A stretch of 64,000 nucleotides of DNA from JACRBE01 sp964429005 (GTDB lineage Bacteria > Chlamydiota > Chlamydiia > Chlamydiales > JACRBE01), in contig CAYSAJ010000007.1 in assembly GCA_964429005.1 (NCBI GenBank), positions 1 through 64,000 on the forward strand, read 5' to 3'. Below, in pieces: positions 1 through 9,237 of this stretch (position 1 is the first letter of the stretch; each line of letters opens with the position of its first letter). Made by a program: the position numbers and the translations under genes. Under the pieces are notes generated by a model. The model did no database searches, was not told the DNA's origin, and saw nothing but the letters and a program-made list of their open reading frames with translations.

Positions 1-2
1 TG

Positions 3-1145
3 GAAGAGGAGTGTCTCTATCTTGACGTAGAAAACTACCTAAGGGAAAATTTATCACGTTACTGCTCTGATGAGCAAATTGAGAAATACCTCAGTGAATT
101 CAAAAAACTCCCAAGAGAAAATCGGGTGTTGTTTGTACATAGTTTAAGTGAACTCGAGCTTCAAGAGAACACCATTACAACTGTTATTAAAGAGAGAGCA
201 AGGTTTGAGGCCTTCCATCCAGACCTAAAGCTTGGTGTTGGTTGGAGTTTCTCTGATGCAGCATATCAACTATTCTTAGATATCGTCTTTGGTAAGAATG
301 CAGTCATTCAAAACCCTGTTTTGGGATTGTCCACAACAAAACAGATTGCGGAGAATGGCCTGACAGGAACAAGGGATATAGGATACGGATATGTTGTACC
401 AATAGAATCAGACCCTAGGAATATTACATTCCAAAAGAAGATTTTTACTCAGGCAGACAATCATCCCGCAGCTAACCAGTGTTTTCGTGATCACGATCGA
501 TATCACGCCTTTTTATCTTCTGGAATACCTCAATCCTACCGAACACGAACGATCGTACTTGCCTATTACATTCGTCTGTTAGGTTCATCATACTTTTCTT
601 GTTTCCCTCATGGTGCTAGAGTTCTTCAAAGAACTGGCTGGAATATTGAAGATATGGAATTTCCTTCTTTCACAGCATCACTCATCAAAGCACGCAACCT
701 GACCTATATTCATCTGATTCAAGAGAACGCCTTTCATTTGAAAAGAGACGACAACCCTTCCTATCATTTCATTCATTCTCTCTTACAAAAAATTCACAGA
801 GCTGCGATTGCTGAATATTTTGCAAAACAATTCTCTAAAGAGGCTCCATCCAGTCAGCGCGAAATTGTGATAAAGGACACTTTAGAAAGTCAACCTCAAG
901 TTGACGACCCCCTTCCCTTGTATGAACTCCTAGCAAGAGTCATAAAAACACTGCCTCGGTCAGCCGAGCTTTCACGAGCAATCATTTTTTTTCATGGTTT
1001 TGCTCTGATGAAAGAGGAAAAATACTTGGATAAACTCGTGGAAGCGCGACTTTCAAACGCTGAATTGCGAAGAGATTTGACAGCTGTTTGGTACTCTTAT
1101 TTTTGCATGAGAACAACATTAGCCAGTGTTTTGAGTAGTGTATAA
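3..1145 (+). CDS. Hypothetical protein, 5' end outside window
   Basis: The reading frame is open from the left edge: codons from position 3 up to the GTG at 126 are all sense and read as ordinary protein, so the GTG is internal and the true start lies outside the window. I do not recognise the family. The visible part is soluble-looking, without membrane segments, and has a His/Asp-rich stretch (FRDHDRYH) in its middle and aromatic-rich helices after it (LAYYIRLLGSSYFSCF). It is separated by 66 bp from the next gene on the same strand. No function is assigned; a metal site at the His/Asp cluster is only a guess. Confidence 0.75.
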   Translation, partial: EEECLYLDVENYLRENLSRYCSDEQIEKYLSEFKKLPRENRVLFVHSLSELELQENTITTVIKERARFEAFHPDLKLGVGWSFSDAAYQLFLDIVFGKNAVIQNPVLGLSTTKQIAENGLTGTRDIGYGYVVPIESDPRNITFQKKIFTQADNHPAANQCFRDHDRYHAFLSSGIPQSYRTRTIVLAYYIRLLGSSYFSCFPHGARVLQRTGWNIEDMEFPSFTASLIKARNLTYIHLIQENAFHLKRDDNPSYHFIHSLLQKIHRAAIAEYFAKQFSKEAPSSQREIVIKDTLESQPQVDDPLPLYELLARVIKTLPRSAELSRAIIFFHGFALMKEEKYLDKLVEARLSNAELRRDLTAVWYSYFCMRTTLASVLSSV

Positions 1146-1211
1146 TAAAAAAAATTTTGCTAATTACAGTTCAATCACTATATATAGGCTTAAAGTAGTG
1201 ATAGGATCCAT

Positions 1212-1703
1212 ATGGCAAAAGCTCAGACCATCGATAACTTAGACGTACGAAATTATATTCAGTATGCTCAAACTGCTGCAGATGAAGAGATCAGACCTCT
1301 TATCAATTCTAGAGAGTCTCAGATTGTTTCTCGTATTGCCGAGGCAGACGTCATGCGTCCTTTTGCTCTCAATGAATATGATGTTCTTTTTGGCACCAAC
1401 CAAAGAAACTCCCCTTGGTCGGTCATTGATTCCCCCCAAGGATATGATACACAGTCTCGAAGAATCTTCTTATCAGGCCAAGTGATCCCAAGCCTTGGAT
1501 CCTCTGAAATGCTTGAAAATAGTCAGCGTAGAGTAGAATCTCAAGTGAGCTCGTTAAGAGAACAGCCTGGTACTCCATCTTCTTTGATGAACGAAACTCT
1601 ATCAGGAGCAAAATCGATCATTGAAACGCTCCAACTGATTAAAGAATTCGATCATAACTCTGAAATCGTGCTCGAAAAAGCAAACCAATTTCACAGAGGG
1701 TAA
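1212..1703 (+). CDS. Conserved hypothetical, partner of the TPR protein
   Basis: 163-aa soluble acidic protein, mostly predicted helical from its composition, with a Ser/Gln-rich middle (residues about 95-125). It has no signal peptide or membrane segment. The stop is followed after 2 bp by the start of the TPR gene, so the two are very likely co-translated. In Chlamydia trachomatis the dnaA-2 gene (CT275) is preceded by CT274, a TPR protein, and CT273; position suggests this is the CT273 equivalent. A role as a secretion-chaperone partner or substrate is inference from the neighbour only. Confidence 0.7.
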   Translation: MAKAQTIDNLDVRNYIQYAQTAADEEIRPLINSRESQIVSRIAEADVMRPFALNEYDVLFGTNQRNSPWSVIDSPQGYDTQSRRIFLSGQVIPSLGSSEMLENSQRRVESQVSSLREQPGTPSSLMNETLSGAKSIIETLQLIKEFDHNSEIVLEKANQFHRG

Positions 1704-1705
1704 CT

Positions 1706-2101
1706 ATGGCTAAAATAGATTGGATGTCGGTACTTGGATGGAATTCTCATCAACTTGAGGATCTTCGCTATTTAGCCTACTCTTATGTAAAAGCTGGCAA
1801 ATATAAATATGCGTTGACGATGTTTGAAGCATTGGTAGCTCTCAATCCCCATTCGACTTATGATCTACAAGTTGTAGGAGCCCTGTACCTAGAACTCGGT
1901 AATAACATCAAAGCTTTGAATACTTTAGAAAAAGCGCTCAAGCTGGATCCCACTCACCTTCCTACAAAATTGAACAAAGTGAAAGCTTTATATCTACTAG
2001 GATATAAAGAGCCTGCCACGATAGAAGCCAAAGTGCTTCTTAAAAGCCCGCAGCAAAATATCGTTGATGCCGCCGATGCTCTAATTCGTAGTTACACATA
2101 G
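1706..2101 (+). CDS. TPR-repeat protein, SycD/CT274-like
   Basis: 131-aa protein made almost entirely of about three tetratricopeptide repeats (roughly residues 18-47, 52-82 and 86-116), with typical pattern residues such as ALNTLEKALKLDP. Small all-TPR proteins of this size in chlamydiae include class II type III secretion chaperones of the SycD/LcrH group and the CT274 protein found next to dnaA in Chlamydia; the location just before dnaA fits CT274. It is coupled to the 163-aa gene upstream (2-bp gap). The TPR fold is well supported; the chaperone role is inferred from size and synteny. Confidence 0.8.
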   Translation: MAKIDWMSVLGWNSHQLEDLRYLAYSYVKAGKYKYALTMFEALVALNPHSTYDLQVVGALYLELGNNIKALNTLEKALKLDPTHLPTKLNKVKALYLLGYKEPATIEAKVLLKSPQQNIVDAADALIRSYT

Positions 2102-2111
2102 ATTAAAACAG

Positions 2112-2285
2112 TTGTTCATATGTTCATAACCTCTCTTTTATTTTCCGTTTTATCGACAAAATTTGGTCGATTTTTTTCTTCTCACAATCAACGAGTTAGC
2201 CGATAATAAACAGGAGTTTCCTTGAAATAGATTGCCTCCTTTTATTTTTTCGTGGTAGATTTGCGTCATAAGGGTTTGTTCATAA
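2112..2285 (+). promoter_or_regulatory. DnaA-box-like sites upstream of dnaA
   Basis: The 243-bp gap before dnaA holds TTATGAACA on the minus strand twice, at 2121-2129 and 2277-2285, and a third related copy (ATATGAACA) at 2113-2121. The first two differ from the DnaA-box consensus TTATNCACA at one position. The gap is very T-rich. This could be an autoregulatory site for dnaA, or part of an origin; the sequence alone does not decide. Confidence 0.45.
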
Positions 2286-2344
2286 AACTCTTGTGGAAAG
2301 ACTGTTCAAAACAAAATACAATTTAGCTCGAGGATTTTTTTAAC

Positions 2345-3688
2345 ATGTTAGCTGAATCAACAGACATGGCTTGGTCCCAATTTTTGGAATATATTCAAAC
2401 GCGATGCTCTACCACCGAATTCCAAAACTGGTTTGCTCCCATAAAAGTTTTGAGCTCCACAGAAAACGAAATCTCCTTAGAAGTCCCGAATATCTTTGTC
2501 CAAGAATACATCATGGACAATTACAAAAGAGAGCTCTCATTATTTCTTCCTCTGAAGGATCAGGGAGAACCAGCGATTGCTTTCCAAATTGGTCAGCAAA
2601 TCAAACCTGCAAAACAATCCAAAATGAATCCTCAAGATGAAGTTGTTGAAATCAACTTCTCTCATCATGGGATTGGTCTTAATAAGAGCTATGTATTTGA
2701 AAACTTCATTGAAGGCCCTTCTAACCAATTTGTAAAATCAGCTGCTCTAGGTGTTGCACTGCGCCCTGGGAAATCCTACAACCCGCTGTTTATCCATGGC
2801 GGGGTTGGTCTTGGGAAAACACACCTTCTCCACGCGATCGGTCATTTTGTAAAAGAAAAGCACAAAAAGCTCCGTGTCCAGTGTATTACAACTGAGAGCT
2901 TTATTAACGACCTTGTCGACAACCTTCGAAATAAATCTGTCGATAAAATGAAACGTTATTACCGCACACTTGATGTGCTTCTTGTGGATGATATCCAGTT
3001 CTTGCAAAGTAGACTCAATTTTGAAGAAGAATTCTGCAATACATTTGAGAGTTTGATCAACCAAAGTAAACAGATTGTTATTACTTCAGATAAACCCCCC
3101 AGCCAACTTAAACTTTCCGAAAGATTGATCGCACGTATGGAATGGGGACTTGTTGCGAATATAGGTGTTCCTGACCTTGAAACAAGGGTCGCTATTTTGC
3201 AACATAAAGCAGAGCTCAAAGGTCTTCGTATTCCCCAAAACGTAGCCTTTTTTATTGCAGAACATATCTTTAACAACGTTCGTCAGCTTGAAGGCGCCAT
3301 CAACAGATTAAGCGCATATTGTCGACTTATGGGTATTGACGTCACACAAGAGATCGTAGAAAAAACCTTAAGTGAAATGCTCCAATTTGTTCCCCAGAAG
3401 AAAATTTCTGTAGAAAGTATCATGAAGAGCGTTTCCTCTATCTTCAATGTAAGAATTAGTGATCTAAGAGGCACATCTCGAACGAAAGAGGTTGCTTTCC
3501 CTCGTCAAGTTGCTATGTACTTAGCTAAAGAACTAATCAATGATTCTTTGATGAAGCTCGCGTCCTCATTTGGTGGGAAAACCCACTCAACACTTCTTCA
3601 TTCATGGAATAAAATTCGAAAGCAAATTGAAAAAGACGAAACGCTACGAAAACAAATCCACATGGCTAAGCAAAATTTAGAAAAGTAA
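2345..3688 (+). CDS. dnaA: Chromosomal replication initiator DnaA
   Basis: 447-aa AAA+ initiator that binds DnaA boxes and opens the origin. Domain I is at the N-terminus (AWSQFLEYIQTRCS), a short linker follows, then the AAA+ core with Walker A GGVGLGKTHLL at about residues 152-162 and Walker B LLVDDIQFL at about 212-220. The C-terminal domain IV helix-turn-helix carries the DnaA signature region GGKTHSTLLHSWNKI near residues 408-422. The start is the first ATG after a long non-coding gap. Chlamydiae usually carry two dnaA genes; the preceding TPR gene and the following Cys-pair gene match the dnaA-2 (CT275) neighbourhood. DnaA-box-like sites upstream suggest autoregulation. Confidence 0.96.
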   Translation: MLAESTDMAWSQFLEYIQTRCSTTEFQNWFAPIKVLSSTENEISLEVPNIFVQEYIMDNYKRELSLFLPLKDQGEPAIAFQIGQQIKPAKQSKMNPQDEVVEINFSHHGIGLNKSYVFENFIEGPSNQFVKSAALGVALRPGKSYNPLFIHGGVGLGKTHLLHAIGHFVKEKHKKLRVQCITTESFINDLVDNLRNKSVDKMKRYYRTLDVLLVDDIQFLQSRLNFEEEFCNTFESLINQSKQIVITSDKPPSQLKLSERLIARMEWGLVANIGVPDLETRVAILQHKAELKGLRIPQNVAFFIAEHIFNNVRQLEGAINRLSAYCRLMGIDVTQEIVEKTLSEMLQFVPQKKISVESIMKSVSSIFNVRISDLRGTSRTKEVAFPRQVAMYLAKELINDSLMKLASSFGGKTHSTLLHSWNKIRKQIEKDETLRKQIHMAKQNLEK

Positions 3689-3692
3689 TGCA

Positions 3693-4193
3693 TTAAATCA
3701 TGCTTATGCAAAGAAATGTAGTTTGCGGGGCAAAAGCTCTCATTACTTCAACTTGTTTTTGCCCTTTTTCTTTAGTGAGACTTGCAATCACAACCATTCC
3801 TTTCTGCTCGTTTAAGGATGCCTTCGCGCAAAATGGAATAGTCCATACTTTAGCTAAAGCTTTTGTCCATTGATCTTCTAAGGAAGATTTACCCGTGATG
3901 AGTATAGATACTGGATCTAAAAAGTGATATTGAAAGACAACGATGCTTGCTAAAGCGAGAAGTAAACGATTATTTTTCGAATGAAGCAATTCTTGATATA
4001 GACATATCATCGGTCCTTGATGTTGAAAAGCTTGAATAGACTTCCCCCAGAGAGTCGACTCTATTTCATTCCTTATGCAATTTTCAAAAAAGCAAGTTTG
4101 GCAGTCTGAGCAAAGTATAAAGGAAATGCGCTCTCTTTTATTTGAACAATGGAAACAGGGGAAAACAAAAAATAAATCGAGAACGATTCTCAT
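3693..4193 (-). CDS. ComF-like/CT276-like zinc-ribbon protein
   Basis: 166-aa protein with two closely spaced Cys pairs near the N-terminus (CFHC at about residue 13 and CSDC about 15 residues later), the pattern of the zinc ribbon that opens ComF-type proteins. The phosphoribosyltransferase half of ComF is not recognisable here. It overlaps the end of the 1642-aa gene upstream by 4 bp and converges with dnaA (4-bp gap). In C. trachomatis a small unknown protein (CT276) sits at this place after dnaA-2. Function unknown; a DNA-uptake link would be speculation. Confidence 0.6.
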   Translation of the reverse strand: MRIVLDLFFVFPCFHCSNKRERISFILCSDCQTCFFENCIRNEIESTLWGKSIQAFQHQGPMICLYQELLHSKNNRLLLALASIVVFQYHFLDPVSILITGKSSLEDQWTKALAKVWTIPFCAKASLNEQKGMVVIASLTKEKGQKQVEVMRAFAPQTTFLCISMI

Positions 4194-7100
4194 TTTAAAC
4201 TGAATTGAGGTTGAATCAGATTTCCCCGAATTGACAGAGTAAAGGGTTGAGTCAGTTTAAGAAGAACGTGCTGTTTCATTTTAATATCGATATGCATATT
4301 ACCGTTGAAGTCGATATAAGAAGGATGTTTTCTTGATAAGATAAAATGAGATCGTTTTCCTTCACTGATGGAGTCTTTAAGATCTTTGAAAATCAGCTTT
4401 TCATTTTCGATGACAAAATCAATTTGTCCTTTGATAGGAACAAGAAGTTTCATATCAAGACCAAGTCTTGATATCAGCTCTAAAGGAAAATCAAAAATTG
4501 TATACTCTCGTTTAGATGTATTGATAAATTTTAGATCTCCTGTCCCCCTAATTTTTTCGAGATGCTGCAAGGGGCCTTTAAGGCCTTGTACTGTGGCATG
4601 AGTTATGACAAAAGGCTTCATTTTTTTTGAACGTACGCTTCGTTTGAAAATAAGGGATGGTCTAAAGTCATTCAATTCGATTTTTCCCACTTCCATCATA
4701 TAGGGCTCGTTGAATGATAAAGATGCCTCATCGATCCAAACAACAACTCCCTCATCTGAAAGTCTAAGATCTTTACACTCGACTCCTGAAAAGGAGGCTC
4801 TTATTCCTGCCATGACGTTTCTGAGGGCATACCCAAGAACTTCAAAATCTCTTCCTTTGACACAACCTTCAAAATAGGGTTTTTTCCACTGGGGAAGTGG
4901 AATCACGATATCTCCGAAGATTTCATATCCCTTACCAATTTCTAAAGAAGCGAGGGTTTCTTGGAGAGAATGAGGCAGGTAAGGAGCTATTTGTGCAAAG
5001 TCAAAAGAAGATTTTCCTGTGAGGACAATCATTTCCTGTGAAGGGGAATATTTGGGCACAAAATAGAGGGTTAATCCTAGAGCAGATCCTTTGATAGAAT
5101 CGACTTTGATTCCTTGTTTTGGATCTGATGTGAGGACTAAGGATAATTTTTCATCAACTTTTTCTACATCATATACATCAAGATGTAGTTGATCCATTTC
5201 ATAACTCATTTCAAGGCTGATATTCTTATCACTATTTGAAATAAGTGCTTTCCCAAAGAAAAGATCAGGTGAAATTGTGATCTCAGCATCCTTCATTTTC
5301 CAAAACAGGCTATCTACCCATGAGAGTCCTTTTTGTTGCAAATGAGAGAGCTTAGTAAAAGAACCTTGTTTTTGTAGATCAAAAGAAAATGACAAAGGAT
5401 TTTGTATCAGCCATTCTTGCAACGCTTCCAAAGGTCCTCTCAAAGGATTTAACCAAGGCTGGCTGAAAATTTTTTGATTCACTACTGGGTCAAGGGAAAA
5501 ACATACGCTATGAGCTAAAAAATCTTTGTTGGTAAGCCCTTCAACTTTATTTACGCTCATCACACTTTTCTGGTCTTTTGCAGATAAGTGAGAAACTCCC
5601 AATTTAAAGTCTTCTAATTGCCACGAAAAATTTTGGCGTAGTTGGAAAGTGAAGGGCGTCAGAGTCTTTGCTATCCACTCTCTCTCTTTATCAAACATCT
5701 CCATGGATAATAAAGCATCCATTTGAAAATCTTTTCCAGCAAACCCTGTCTTGATTTGCAAAGAACCCTTCGTTTGGATCGATTCAAGGGGAAGGCCCCA
5801 CTTCAGCATCATTTCTGGTAGAAAATTTCGATCTAAGTCTAGAGTAAAGGAAGGAATACGCAATAGCTTCTCTGAAAATATTAAAGAAGCCCTAGGGACA
5901 CTGAGTTTAGCATCAAAATAGCGCGCTATTAAGTTATTAATGGTTAACTCATGAGAGCTAAAAATCATTTCAAATTGCCCTTCATAATTTCCAAGTAAAA
6001 TGCTTCCATGAACAGGATCAAACGAAGGTTTATTTAAATCGATACGAATCGAAGGATTCGACAAGGAAAAATGGCCCGAATCTTCAAAAGAATCCCACTT
6101 TGCAATGAGCTGCGAGCTTCCTTGAAAATATCGTTTCCAGTCACTAGGAAGTGTATGGCTTGTGAAATCCTCATAAACTAAGGCCAAAGACTCAAGGCAT
6201 GCTAGATTCATTTGTGCATTGATATCGATTCCCCATTCTTCTGAAACAAGATCATAAGAGGCGCCTGCTTGTTCAAAAGTCATCCCAAAAAAATGAGAAG
6301 AATCGAGATCGATATCAAAGGCAAAAGACATTTCTTCTTTAGTACCAGTTCCAACAAGAAAAATTGGATTCGACAATTCATTTTCTAGTCGAATGTCATA
6401 GGTAAAGAAAGCGTTGCTCAGGCCCTCAGAAGAAAAAGTGGGGATATATAGATGATGTCTTTTATGAGAAGCGGGGTTTTCAATATCTGCATGGACCTCC
6501 TCAACAAGAATTCTTTGTCGTGTGCTGTCCCACTCTCCTTTGAGGCAAACATCTTTAAGGGAAGGAAGAAAACCATATTCAACAAAGCCATCGCGGATTG
6601 AAAAAGAGACCGACCAATCGGGCAGTGGAGGCTCAGGATTCAAAGGAGATTGCAATCGAAGTCCTTTTTTATCAGAAGTAACCCACCCATTCGTTTCTAC
6701 TGAGATGGGTGGAAATTCAGGAAAATGGCCGCAAAACTCTAGAATTTGACTTAAATAACCTTGAAAATGAGTTACATGCAAATCAAAAAAATCTGGATTT
6801 ACACCTGTAAAATGTAAATAGATGTTCGCCCTAAGATCGATTCCTTCTTTGGAATTCCCAACGAGGTCTTGTAAATATAAATCATCTCCTTTGACATCTA
6901 ATTTCCCATCGATGTTTTCAAAACGAAGTTTTTTAGGTTTAAAAAGGCAAGATGCCTTTGTTATTGGCATGGAGACATAAAATTTTTCTTCTGCGAAAGG
7001 AAAATGGATCCGGCCTGTTACGGGAACTAGCGCAATATCCTTCCTTAGCTCTACTTCAACTTCTTTTGAGTCAAACAGCAAATGGTTACTACTAAAATTT

Positions 7101-9118
7101 ACAACAAGATCTTTGTTATCGATTCTGCCTTGAATATCAAGCGATCCAAATAGCTTAAAATCCATTCCTAAAATGTCAATCGGCACCTGGTAAATGCATG
7201 AAGAAATATCTTCTCCTTTAAAACTTGCTGCCATTAACATTTCTTGGGGCTTTAAGAAGATTTTTTTATAAAAATCATCGCTTAGCTGCGCGTTAAGATC
7301 GATTCGTTCTTCTTTGTTATCTTGTTTTACAACTCCGATGTGACCTTCACAACTCCAGGATGAAATCCCTTTTGCAACATCTAAGTGAAGAGAAAGATTT
7401 TGGATAGGTTCTATTTTAATTTCTTGTATGAAGGAGTGCAAAATTTCTTCAAGAGATACAGTGGGCATTTGCAAATCTAAATGAATCCGAGGGTTGTCAA
7501 GAGACCCTTTCCAGCGGGTTTCTAAAGATCCTTCCCCTACCTTACCCATGATGTAACAATCTTTGAATTGGTTATCGATAACTTGGCATTTTACAAAAGT
7601 AGAATGGACGGAAGGAATTGGTTTATCATAGCTGAGATGATCAAGGTGATCCGCTGCTAAATAAAAATAAGGAATAACAGACTGATGAGAAAAAACAACG
7701 CGTCCATGACACAAAGCTGATTCAATTTTTGTTTCACCTATCCCAGATTTAACCATCAGTTTTTCAACAGTCAGCCCTTCCGCCTCAATAGAATAACGAT
7801 GATCTTTTCCCCACTCTCCTCGCAACGATCCATGCAAATATCCATCTTCAACCCTAATTGATTTCCTTGATAAAAAAGGATTTAAAGCGAGGAAAAAGGT
7901 GTCTGAAATTTGATCTAGATGAGCTTCCCATTGTAAAGAACCTGGTTCTAACTGGGCTAAAGAAATATCGATAATACTGTCAGCTTCACGGCTTTTTACA
8001 TCCCTAAAAAGAACTTCTGCAGAAAGGAGGTGGGTAGAATCGATACAAGGTACGCCCTTAATCCGAATTAATGATTCCTGCTGCTGCTGTTTTAAAATTC
8101 CTTTCAGTGAAAGGTAGTTGGAGGCCTTATACCCAACCTGAAGGCTCCCTTGAAGAGCACATGTTGTATTGTCTGGTAAAGTAATATGAAAGTTTTTTAA
8201 ATCTGACTTCCATTTAAGTTTGGACCACCAAGGTTGATCGACCAAGGACTTATCAACAAATTTTGGATATGAAAAGTCGACGCTCAGCTGATCGAAATTC
8301 ATGGTAGCGTCAAAGAGTGAGGAGAAAAAAATTGATTTTTTCCATTCTAAAGATCCATCAGCCCTTTCAATATCTCCTCTGCTGTTGAATACAAATAACA
8401 TCTGTCCATCAATGAGCCCTTCTTTCCCTTTCAATTTTCCTTGGCTAATTACATGGGATGTATTAAGAAGTCTGAAAAGCCAAGGAAGAGAAACATCAGA
8501 AAAAGAACTATGGCATAAAAGTTCTCCACCCAGCTGAGAAAACGAAAGTTGTATGGGAGAATCTTGGAGTGAATAAGGAGAATCTGCTATAGACAAGACC
8601 CCAAAGTTTGTCGGATCCGAAGTTTGCTGAAAGCTAATAAACATAGAAGCCATATCTTGATCATCAAGCCAAGAAATATGTCCACGATCAATTTCGATGT
8701 GTGATTGTTTACTTACCCTAAAAAATGAAGGAGAATACCCAATGGGATGACTTTTTGAGGAAGGCCTTAGTAAAATTTTAGGTTCGTATAGAATCACTTT
8801 AGGATGAATATCGAAATGGCGAAACGAGACCTCAAATTTGATAGAAAAACGAGGGATACTTACATGAACGGAAGGAGGATCATCTCCTTGCATTCTTTCT
8901 CTAATTTCAAATTTCTCAAAAAGGAGGCCTCTTTCAACAAACCGAACTTTATCAAATTCGACTTGATACTGAGAATTGAGGGGGAAAAAGTAATGGAGAA
9001 GGATAGAACTTGAATATCCTAGAAAAGCATGACGAAAAAAGAATGCTACAAGAGCAATCGAAATTGTCCAAGTAAAGAGTCTTATTCTTTTTTTTGTAAT
9101 CAATTCTTTTATCTTCAT
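4190..9118 (-). CDS. Giant AsmA/TamB-like envelope protein
   Basis: 1642-aa protein with one N-terminal membrane anchor (about residues 12-32, after a Lys/Arg-rich start) and a very long remainder dominated by alternating beta-strand patterns of the form FHLDLQ, ISLEMS and DLRANIYL. It ends with a region (LTQPFTLSIRGNLIQPQFSLK-type, split around 1622-1642) like the C-termini of AsmA-family proteins, where a GTLxxP-type strand closes the molecule. Proteins of this build (AsmA, TamB, YhdP) span the periplasm and move phospholipid to the outer membrane. That role is inference; individual sequence identity could not be tested. It overlaps the zinc-ribbon gene downstream by 4 bp. A 10-bp inverted repeat lies just upstream at 9129-9138/9166-9175. 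Confidence 0.6.
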   Translation of the reverse strand: MKIKELITKKRIRLFTWTISIALVAFFFRHAFLGYSSSILLHYFFPLNSQYQVEFDKVRFVERGLLFEKFEIRERMQGDDPPSVHVSIPRFSIKFEVSFRHFDIHPKVILYEPKILLRPSSKSHPIGYSPSFFRVSKQSHIEIDRGHISWLDDQDMASMFISFQQTSDPTNFGVLSIADSPYSLQDSPIQLSFSQLGGELLCHSSFSDVSLPWLFRLLNTSHVISQGKLKGKEGLIDGQMLFVFNSRGDIERADGSLEWKKSIFFSSLFDATMNFDQLSVDFSYPKFVDKSLVDQPWWSKLKWKSDLKNFHITLPDNTTCALQGSLQVGYKASNYLSLKGILKQQQQESLIRIKGVPCIDSTHLLSAEVLFRDVKSREADSIIDISLAQLEPGSLQWEAHLDQISDTFFLALNPFLSRKSIRVEDGYLHGSLRGEWGKDHRYSIEAEGLTVEKLMVKSGIGETKIESALCHGRVVFSHQSVIPYFYLAADHLDHLSYDKPIPSVHSTFVKCQVIDNQFKDCYIMGKVGEGSLETRWKGSLDNPRIHLDLQMPTVSLEEILHSFIQEIKIEPIQNLSLHLDVAKGISSWSCEGHIGVVKQDNKEERIDLNAQLSDDFYKKIFLKPQEMLMAASFKGEDISSCIYQVPIDILGMDFKLFGSLDIQGRIDNKDLVVNFSSNHLLFDSKEVEVELRKDIALVPVTGRIHFPFAEEKFYVSMPITKASCLFKPKKLRFENIDGKLDVKGDDLYLQDLVGNSKEGIDLRANIYLHFTGVNPDFFDLHVTHFQGYLSQILEFCGHFPEFPPISVETNGWVTSDKKGLRLQSPLNPEPPLPDWSVSFSIRDGFVEYGFLPSLKDVCLKGEWDSTRQRILVEEVHADIENPASHKRHHLYIPTFSSEGLSNAFFTYDIRLENELSNPIFLVGTGTKEEMSFAFDIDLDSSHFFGMTFEQAGASYDLVSEEWGIDINAQMNLACLESLALVYEDFTSHTLPSDWKRYFQGSSQLIAKWDSFEDSGHFSLSNPSIRIDLNKPSFDPVHGSILLGNYEGQFEMIFSSHELTINNLIARYFDAKLSVPRASLIFSEKLLRIPSFTLDLDRNFLPEMMLKWGLPLESIQTKGSLQIKTGFAGKDFQMDALLSMEMFDKEREWIAKTLTPFTFQLRQNFSWQLEDFKLGVSHLSAKDQKSVMSVNKVEGLTNKDFLAHSVCFSLDPVVNQKIFSQPWLNPLRGPLEALQEWLIQNPLSFSFDLQKQGSFTKLSHLQQKGLSWVDSLFWKMKDAEITISPDLFFGKALISNSDKNISLEMSYEMDQLHLDVYDVEKVDEKLSLVLTSDPKQGIKVDSIKGSALGLTLYFVPKYSPSQEMIVLTGKSSFDFAQIAPYLPHSLQETLASLEIGKGYEIFGDIVIPLPQWKKPYFEGCVKGRDFEVLGYALRNVMAGIRASFSGVECKDLRLSDEGVVVWIDEASLSFNEPYMMEVGKIELNDFRPSLIFKRSVRSKKMKPFVITHATVQGLKGPLQHLEKIRGTGDLKFINTSKREYTIFDFPLELISRLGLDMKLLVPIKGQIDFVIENEKLIFKDLKDSISEGKRSHFILSRKHPSYIDFNGNMHIDIKMKQHVLLKLTQPFTLSIRGNLIQPQFSLK

Positions 9119-9237
9119 GATTGTATCTTAACAAAATCCTGAAACAAGCGGTATTTTTTCCCTCTGATTTTGTTATAAAACCTCTATTTCAAGAACGCTA
9201 GTTTTTTTTCTTTTACAGTAATGATGAAAAGTAGGTC

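Noticed and set aside
2747..3276. Two open frames of about 105 codons antisense to dnaA
   Set aside because: They overlap the AAA+ core, whose motifs are intact on the plus strand.
9129..9175. 10-bp inverted repeat (TAACAAAATC / GATTTTGTTA) upstream of the giant AsmA-like gene
   Set aside because: The 27-nt spacer and high A/T content make chance pairing likely; noted only in that gene's entry.
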